In this document: positions 34,405-38,865 of the stretch, piece by piece | Layout of the letters: each line of letters starts with the position of its first letter | Position numbering within the stretch: the stretch's first letter is position 1 | NCBI GenBank assembly: GCA_003151985.1 | Contig: PLZC01000328.1 | Span: 751-39,615 of the forward strand | Length of the DNA stretch: 38,865 bases | DNA from: Acidobacteriaceae bacterium | Lineage (GTDB): Bacteria; Acidobacteriota; Terriglobia; Terriglobales; Acidobacteriaceae | Reading direction: 5' to 3' | Notes under the pieces: generated by a model | What the model was told of the DNA's origin: nothing | The model's input: the letters and a program-made list of their open reading frames with translations, nothing else | Databases searched by the model: none | Program-made: the position numbers and the translations under genes

Positions 34405-35099
34405 GGCAACGGCTCTTGGCGATAGAGCTGCACCGTATGGCGCACGGTAACGAGGATCGCCATCGAGAACATGCCGATGGCCGCAATGGATCCTCCGAGA
34501 TCGAACAGCAACATGCGGTGCCCGAACAAACTCGAGTAGGGGCTGCGCAGCAGTGCCAGGTTGCCGATGATAAGAAGAATGCGAATCTCCGTAGGGCCAA
34601 AGATGCCTTGCGAAAGTTGAAAGCACGATAAGGTGTAAGTAGCCAGGTAGCTCTCGCTCGACAGGAGCAAGAACGCTACCAGCATCGCGATCGCCGTTTG
34701 CCAATGCAGGAATCCTGAGTAGCCGAGTCCACACATCAGCGCGATGGATCCAAAGGCATCCACCATGTGATCCACATAGAATCCGTAGCGTTGGCGCTGC
34801 TGGTGACGCACGCGCGCCAGGGTTCCATCCATGCTGTCTCCAAACCAGTTGAGCACGAGGCAGAGGATCACAAGAAGCAGAGCGTTGCGGTTGTAGCGCG
34901 CACTCGCATAGCAGATGCCGGCTCCGATTTGCGCGCACAGGCCGAGTACCGTAAGTTGGTCTGAGCTGAGCCACCTGGGCGCGCGTTCGGCCATCCATTG
35001 CAGTGCGCGCTTCTCGAGCGATGCTGTAAGTGCCTGATTAACCCGACGTGCCGGTTGAAATGGCATTTCAATTTTTGGGGTGACTGATTCAGAGTTCAT
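34401..35099 (-). CDS. CDP-alcohol phosphatidyltransferase family enzyme
   Basis: Members of this integral membrane family swap CMP from a CDP-alcohol (such as CDP-diacylglycerol) for another alcohol, forming phospholipid head groups or related lipids. The 232-residue protein has the complete metal-binding signature D-xx-DG-xx-AR...G-xxx-D-xxx-D as GDSMDGTLAR followed by GFYVDHMVD, at about residues 88-115. About six membrane helices are predicted. The preceding SSDQLTVLGLCAQIGAG phrase is also typical. The acceptor alcohol cannot be told from sequence. It overlaps the GtrA-like gene by four bases and follows an exported-protein gene by 44 bases. The N-terminal 35 residues before the first helix are less certain as part of the mature protein. 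Confidence 0.85.
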   Translation of the reverse strand: MNSESVTPKIEMPFQPARRVNQALTASLEKRALQWMAERAPRWLSSDQLTVLGLCAQIGAGICYASARYNRNALLLVILCLVLNWFGDSMDGTLARVRHQQRQRYGFYVDHMVDAFGSIALMCGLGYSGFLHWQTAIAMLVAFLLLSSESYLATYTLSCFQLSQGIFGPTEIRILLIIGNLALLRSPYSSLFGHRMLLFDLGGSIAAIGMFSMAILVTVRHTVQLYRQEPLP

Positions 35100-35143
35100 C
35101 TTCGATTCCTCTCAATGGCTGCTTACGGAGATAACTTGCGGAG

Positions 35144-35962
35144 CTACCTGCGCAGTGCGTTGCAGGTGGAACGCAAAGTGAATTCCAACGATTCGCGGGG
35201 CACGCTCTCCACAAAGGGCCAAACCGCCCAGGCGATTGGTTTGGGAATGGACCGGGTGAGGGAGACCGACTCGATTTGCATATACAGTCCGCCGTCGCGC
35301 TCCTCGTAGCTCCAGTAGGTATTCAGCCGCCACAGGAAACCGTGCTCCTCCGAGCCCTTGAGCGCGCGCTCACGGTCAGTGCCAGGCGCGTCGATCTCGG
35401 AAACCTGTGTGCTGCGTGAGATGCTGTACCCGTGTTCAGGATCCAATCGCCCAAAGGTGATCTCGTAGGTCGTGTCCATCACCACCGTGAGCACGTGCCG
35501 CTGACGGACCCTCAGCTTTACCTGAAGGCGATCCCCTCGTTCCGCTTGTTCTCCTTGCCGCGCGAGCACCCGGGCCTCGAGCACCTGTGGGGCATAGGTC
35601 GCTGGATAAGCGCTGAAATTCCGCATCAGCCGTTCAAAGTCGGCAGCTTTGGCCCCGGGAGCAAAGGCTGTGCCGCGCCAGTGGTGCAGCATTGCGTCTG
35701 CCAAGCCTGCACCGTTGGCCGGCGTGAGCCTTTCCACGATGAACTCCCCCCTGCGCAGGCGCTGCTCGCCTTGCTTGCCTGAAGGAGCGACGAATCCACT
35801 TGGCGAGCGGTGCCGCTCGGCGAGGCGCGACTCTACCGCACTTGTGTATGCACTGAACGCTGAAACGGCAGCAGACGCTGGATCGGCCGCTGCAGGGACG
35901 AGAATCAGGAGGCCGGAAAGGAAAGACAGAAGGCGGAGTTGCGAGTTCGGACAGCGCGTCAT
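35144..35962 (-). CDS. Exported protein of unknown function, possibly START-like
   Basis: The 272-residue product starts at the ATG at 35962, eight bases after AGGGTG. It has a signal peptide (about residues 1-30, with LRLLSFLSGLLILVPAAA). The mature part alternates strands and helices: AFSAYTSAVESRLAERH, a region with FIVERLTP, the phrase HVLTVVMDTTYEITFG, then GFLWRLNTYWSYEERDGGLY and ESVSLTRSIPKPIAWAVWPFVESVPRES. The last phrase and the mixed fold recall SRPBCC/START-like lipid-binding proteins, but no motif proves it. It is the first gene of a minus-strand set with a CDP-alcohol phosphatidyltransferase and a GtrA-like protein, so a role in periplasmic lipid or glycolipid handling is a reasonable guess and no more. 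Confidence 0.55.
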   Translation of the reverse strand: MTRCPNSQLRLLSFLSGLLILVPAAADPASAAVSAFSAYTSAVESRLAERHRSPSGFVAPSGKQGEQRLRRGEFIVERLTPANGAGLADAMLHHWRGTAFAPGAKAADFERLMRNFSAYPATYAPQVLEARVLARQGEQAERGDRLQVKLRVRQRHVLTVVMDTTYEITFGRLDPEHGYSISRSTQVSEIDAPGTDRERALKGSEEHGFLWRLNTYWSYEERDGGLYMQIESVSLTRSIPKPIAWAVWPFVESVPRESLEFTLRSTCNALRR

Positions 35963-36150
35963 GAACATCACCCTGCACCCATCGTCTATCCGACGCAATG
36001 CATGGAATCTCATTTGTGGATGATTGATTCTCACCGTCCAAGCCTATGTATCTCCGAAACTTACCGCGAGTTGTACATTGCCGGGACGCCCTCGAATTAC
36101 ACTCGAAGTCGGATACAATGAACTAGCGATATGATGGTGCGACGAACCAG

Positions 36151-37035
36151 ATGACAGTCCCAGGAGCAGGCCGGCGCTATCGCTTTGGAATCTTTGAAGC
36201 AGACGCCGCACGTGGAGAGCTTCGCCGCCAGGGGATCCGCATCAAGCTGAACACGCAGCCCTTCCAGGTGTTGCTCATGCTTCTTGAGCGGCGCGGCGAG
36301 GTGCTTACGCGAGAAGAAATCTCTCGCGAGCTGTGGCCTGAGGGAACGTTCGTCGATTCCGAACACGGCGTGAACGCAGCCATCAATCGCATCCGTGAAG
36401 CGCTCGGAGACAAGGCCGGCAATTCCAGATTCGTTGAGACTCTGGCGCGCCGCGGTTATCGCTTTGTGGCCCCGGTTGAACGGATTGTCCCCGGTGATTT
36501 TGCGCCCACTCAGGAGTCGGTGTCCGCTGGGGAACAAATTGCCGTTCCGGCCGAGGGTGGGGTTGCTTTTCGGAACCGGATACTCGCCTCGCCGCAAGAG
36601 CTCCCCAAGACCCCGTATCCGGTGGTTCAAACGCTTTTTATTCTGCTGCAGCTTATGTACATGGGTTTCTATGTCGGGGCTCTGGCCAACCTGGCAGAAA
36701 TTGAAGATCTCTTCTCCGCACTGCCCAGGGCGACGGCGGCACTGAACCTTCTTATCGTGACTGCCGCAATCATGATCCCGGTTCGGGTCTTTCTGCTCTG
36801 CGCGGTGCTGTTCCATGCGCCGGGCGTTCGCGAGAAGATCCTCAAGTTGTGGCCGTTTCTGCTTGCGGTCGATGTGCTTTGGTCGCTCGCGCCATTCCTG
36901 CTTCTGCACCACATCAACTTCGGAGTGGCGCTGTCGTGCACCACAATTCTCGTCTACTCGCCCTTTGCGCAGCGCTCTTTGGTGCTGATGGGCGCGGGAC
37001 AGGGAAATCATGAAGTGTCAGGCGCGGCCAGTTGA
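36151..37035 (+). CDS. OmpR/PhoB-type winged-helix regulator with C-terminal membrane domain
   Basis: Residues about 10-105 form a DNA-binding winged helix of the OmpR/PhoB/CadC type: LNTQPFQVLLMLLERRGEVLTREEISRELWP, then VNAAINRIREALGD and a final FVETLARRGYRF. After a linker (about 110-150) there are four predicted membrane helices to the end (about 155-178, 195-220, 230-255 and 258-280), with no extracytoplasmic sensor domain of note. Membrane-bound one-component regulators such as CadC and ToxR have one helix, so a four-helix tail is unusual; the signal might be sensed in the membrane. The gene is divergent from the exported-protein gene at 35962 across 188 bases. Its targets are unknown. 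The start is by best fit, as no strong ribosome site is visible. Confidence 0.75.
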   Translation: MTVPGAGRRYRFGIFEADAARGELRRQGIRIKLNTQPFQVLLMLLERRGEVLTREEISRELWPEGTFVDSEHGVNAAINRIREALGDKAGNSRFVETLARRGYRFVAPVERIVPGDFAPTQESVSAGEQIAVPAEGGVAFRNRILASPQELPKTPYPVVQTLFILLQLMYMGFYVGALANLAEIEDLFSALPRATAALNLLIVTAAIMIPVRVFLLCAVLFHAPGVREKILKLWPFLLAVDVLWSLAPFLLLHHINFGVALSCTTILVYSPFAQRSLVLMGAGQGNHEVSGAAS

Positions 37036-37123
37036 TCTTCTGCCCGTTTGCATAAAATCAGGGCCGTCCGGCGCACAATATCTAGTTGGAGTAAGGGGCA
37101 CTCTTCAGCTTTTCCAAACGGAC

Positions 37124-37669
37124 TTAGTAGCTGGTTTTGCCCCGTGCTTTCGACTCGGCGATTTCCTTCAGAAGCGCGTCAATATCCTCAGCGTCCAGAT
37201 CCGGCAGCGAGCCAACCCAGTCGAACCAGGCTTGGTCCAGGTCGAAGAAATTCGAGATCGTCAGGATTTTCCCGTCAAGCTCCTTCGGTTCAAGCACGGT
37301 ATATTCGCCATTTCGATTGCGGAAGGTTCTGCGCCCCTTCACCTCATCGCGGCGCAGGCTTGGCGCCCGAAAGACACCCTTTACAGTGACCGAGTCCTGA
37401 TCGAGGAGAACGCGGTATTGGAATGCGCCGAGGCAGAGGTAGATCCCCATTAAGATCAGCCCAGCGGCCCCAGTTTGGATGTTTAGGGACTCCAGCCAAG
37501 GAAGAGCCTTCCAATCAACATACAGAAGGCAGCCGAAAACGAAGCACGCCGCCGCAAGCAGCAGGCAGACGCCTTTTACCCACCTTTTGAGGCTGTAACT
37601 CCTTACTTCTTCGGTTTGGGACGTTTGCAGGTGGTACCCGTTGCCCCCGACGCCTTGCGATGCTTTCAT
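37124..37669 (-). CDS. Membrane protein with PH-like domain
   Basis: The 181-residue protein has two hydrophobic helices (about residues 32-50 and 67-85), then a soluble beta-rich region of about 60 residues (YRVLLDQDSVTVKGVFRAPSLRRDEVKGRR, GEYTVLEPKELDGKIL). It ends in a helix and DLDAEDIDALLKEIAESKARG. That order matches bacterial PH-domain membrane proteins of unknown function. AAAGGGAG with a good spacer precedes the ATG. It follows argS by about 30 bases on the same strand, so it could share the argS transcript. Function unknown. Confidence 0.6.
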   Translation of the reverse strand: MKASQGVGGNGYHLQTSQTEEVRSYSLKRWVKGVCLLLAAACFVFGCLLYVDWKALPWLESLNIQTGAAGLILMGIYLCLGAFQYRVLLDQDSVTVKGVFRAPSLRRDEVKGRRTFRNRNGEYTVLEPKELDGKILTISNFFDLDQAWFDWVGSLPDLDAEDIDALLKEIAESKARGKTSY

Positions 37670-37699
37670 GGAAAGTCTCCCTTTGAAGGAGCAGGACTC

Positions 37700-38865
37700 T
37701 TACATCGCCTCTGGACTCTCAATGCCCAGCCAACTGAGCACCACAACAAGTTCGCGCATCACAACAGCGGCCGTTGCCAGCAGGAACAGCTTCCGCCCCG
37801 CGTCTTCTTCAGTCAGGATGTGATGGCGATGATAGAAGTTATTGAACTCCTGCGCTAACTGAAAAGCGTGCTTGGCCAGATAAGCCGGCTCTGAGGTGGC
37901 AACGCACTGCTCCAGCACCAGCGTTCGCCGACCCGCGCGCAGCCACAGCGCCCAGATGTCTTCGTCAGCCAGGTAGGTGGACAGGCCGGCATCCGTCAGT
38001 TTCGCAAACTCCGCCAGCACAGCTTCCTCCGTAGCCCCGGCCTTGCGGAAGATGTTTCGCGCCCGGACCACGGCGTATTGTACATATGGCCCGGTCTCGC
38101 CCTCGAAACTCAGCGCGTCTTTGAAATCAAAAGCGATCACCGAGTTGCGAGTGAACTTGAGCATAAAGTAGCGAAGCGCCCCGATTGCGATTTGCTCGGC
38201 AATCCTCTGCCTGCGGCCCTCCGCTTCCGCGCCGCCGGTCTGGCGTGCGTCCACCTCGGCCCGCGTGGCGGCAATCAGCTTGTCAATCAGGTCGTCGGCC
38301 TTGACGCCGAAACCCTTTCGCCCGCTGACTTCGATGTAATGGCGAGCCAGGTCTTCCTCGGAGACGTCGTAACCCAGCTCGACGGCGCAGCGCGGCGTCA
38401 GGGCCACCATTTCATAGCTGAAGTGCGTGTAGCGGTCGGCTTGGGCCGTGTGGCCCATGCCGCGCAGGGCCTGGATCACGTTGGCCTGCGGGTCGCTTTG
38501 CCGCGCGTCGATCACGTTATAAATCGCCTGCGCGCCGCCGAATTGCGGATGAGGCTCAACGCCCTTCTCCGCCGAGATCCAGCACTCGCGGTCGGAGTAT
38601 TTGAAAAAGGGCTTGTAGCCAAAATCCTTGCCCAGCAAGCCGAACTTCCACAGGTGATAAGCGATGTCCTTGCCGACGTAAGTTACCGTGCCGTTGGAGC
38701 GCACGATCACCTTCGCGTCTTCGTCTGTAGCGCCCTCGGTCGTTTCTGCACCGGGCCGAGTCATCACCCAGCAGCCCTTGTTCTTGCCCTCGTTTTCAAA
38801 GTAGAGAACGCCGGTCTGCTTCAACTGCTCGAATGCCGCCTCCCAAAACTTCAGGTGCAGAATCT
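37700..38865 (-). CDS. argS: Arginyl-tRNA synthetase, C-terminal portion (5' end beyond window)
   Basis: About 388 codons of the essential enzyme that charges tRNA-Arg are present; the start and the HIGH region are outside the right edge. Seen here is the class I core after the catalytic insertion (TYVGKDIAYHLWKFGLLGKDF), then MVALTPRCAVELGY and SGRKGFGVKADDLIDKL, which occupies the place of the KMSKS loop; several ArgS lineages use GRKG here rather than KMSKS. Then come FDFKDALSFEGETGPYVQYAVVRARNIFRKAG and the DALR-type anticodon-binding domain (YLADEDIWALWLRAGR...FYHRHHILTEE). The reading frame is intact to the stop at 37700. It is followed by a PH-like membrane protein gene. Confidence 0.93.
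   Translation of the reverse strand, partial: ILHLKFWEAAFEQLKQTGVLYFENEGKNKGCWVMTRPGAETTEGATDEDAKVIVRSNGTVTYVGKDIAYHLWKFGLLGKDFGYKPFFKYSDRECWISAEKGVEPHPQFGGAQAIYNVIDARQSDPQANVIQALRGMGHTAQADRYTHFSYEMVALTPRCAVELGYDVSEEDLARHYIEVSGRKGFGVKADDLIDKLIAATRAEVDARQTGGAEAEGRRQRIAEQIAIGALRYFMLKFTRNSVIAFDFKDALSFEGETGPYVQYAVVRARNIFRKAGATEEAVLAEFAKLTDAGLSTYLADEDIWALWLRAGRRTLVLEQCVATSEPAYLAKHAFQLAQEFNNFYHRHHILTEEDAGRKLFLLATAAVVMRELVVVLSWLGIESPEAM

Noticed and set aside
34405-34998. Upstream extension of the GtrA-like frame to a 350-residue protein
   Set aside because: The extension lies wholly inside the CDP-alcohol phosphatidyltransferase gene in another frame and has no protein-like pattern; the ATG at 34404 overlaps that gene's stop as expected.
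1-38865. tRNA, rRNA, CRISPR array, insertion sequence
   Set aside because: None seen: no cloverleaf-like segment, no spaced direct repeats and no transposase frame were recognised by eye; a dedicated scan could still find a small RNA.

Overview
The window reads as a chromosomal segment of a Gram-negative bacterium, most likely an Acidobacteriota member of the Terriglobia type. The evidence is a complete LptD (so an outer membrane with LPS), an alternative complex III (Act) respiratory locus, a PadR-controlled RND pump, a winged-helix/membrane regulator of a kind common in that phylum, and a double-palindrome repeat that I recall from such genomes. The phylum is an inference; there is no rRNA in the window.

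Layout, left to right. (1) 1-3651, minus: actB (cut by the left edge) and actA of the quinol:cytochrome c/HiPIP oxidoreductase. A palindromic repeat sits in frame inside the 5' part of actB. (2) 4010-6996, minus: a small YnfA/SMR-like membrane protein and lptD. (3) 7366-9444, plus: an RDD-domain membrane protein and a DUF6544-type protein. (4) 9731-20909, plus: a tightly packed run starting with an SPFH protein that carries four zinc ribbons. It continues with membrane, coiled-coil, beta-repeat and zinc-ribbon proteins and ends with a large exported helical-repeat protein. (5) 27252-20987, minus, converging on the previous run: two paralogous exported proteins with BamE-like C-termini, a secreted Pro/Gly/Tyr-rich protein, a four-helix membrane protein with a zinc ribbon, and a triple-zinc-ribbon single-pass protein. 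(6) 27324-33622: a PadR regulator divergent from an outer-membrane factor/RND/adaptor efflux operon, with a near-palindromic operator between them. (7) 33669-35962, minus: an exported protein of unknown function, a CDP-alcohol phosphatidyltransferase, a GtrA-like flippase-type protein and a truncated ABC permease remnant. (8) 36151-38865: a winged-helix membrane regulator, a PH-like membrane protein and the C-terminal part of argS.

The most interesting content is regions 4 and 5 together, 9.7-27.3 kb. Five proteins in two convergent operons carry eleven CxxC...CxxC zinc ribbons. The two operons share an architecture (N-terminal double or triple ribbon, one membrane helix, periplasmic C-terminus) and mix cytosolic scaffold proteins with membrane and periplasmic ones. 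I recognise only the SPFH component, which resembles Bacillus YdjI/COG4260. I infer one uncharacterised envelope-spanning assembly, perhaps for membrane stress or membrane organisation. One of its genes appears split by a single-base frameshift near 12466.
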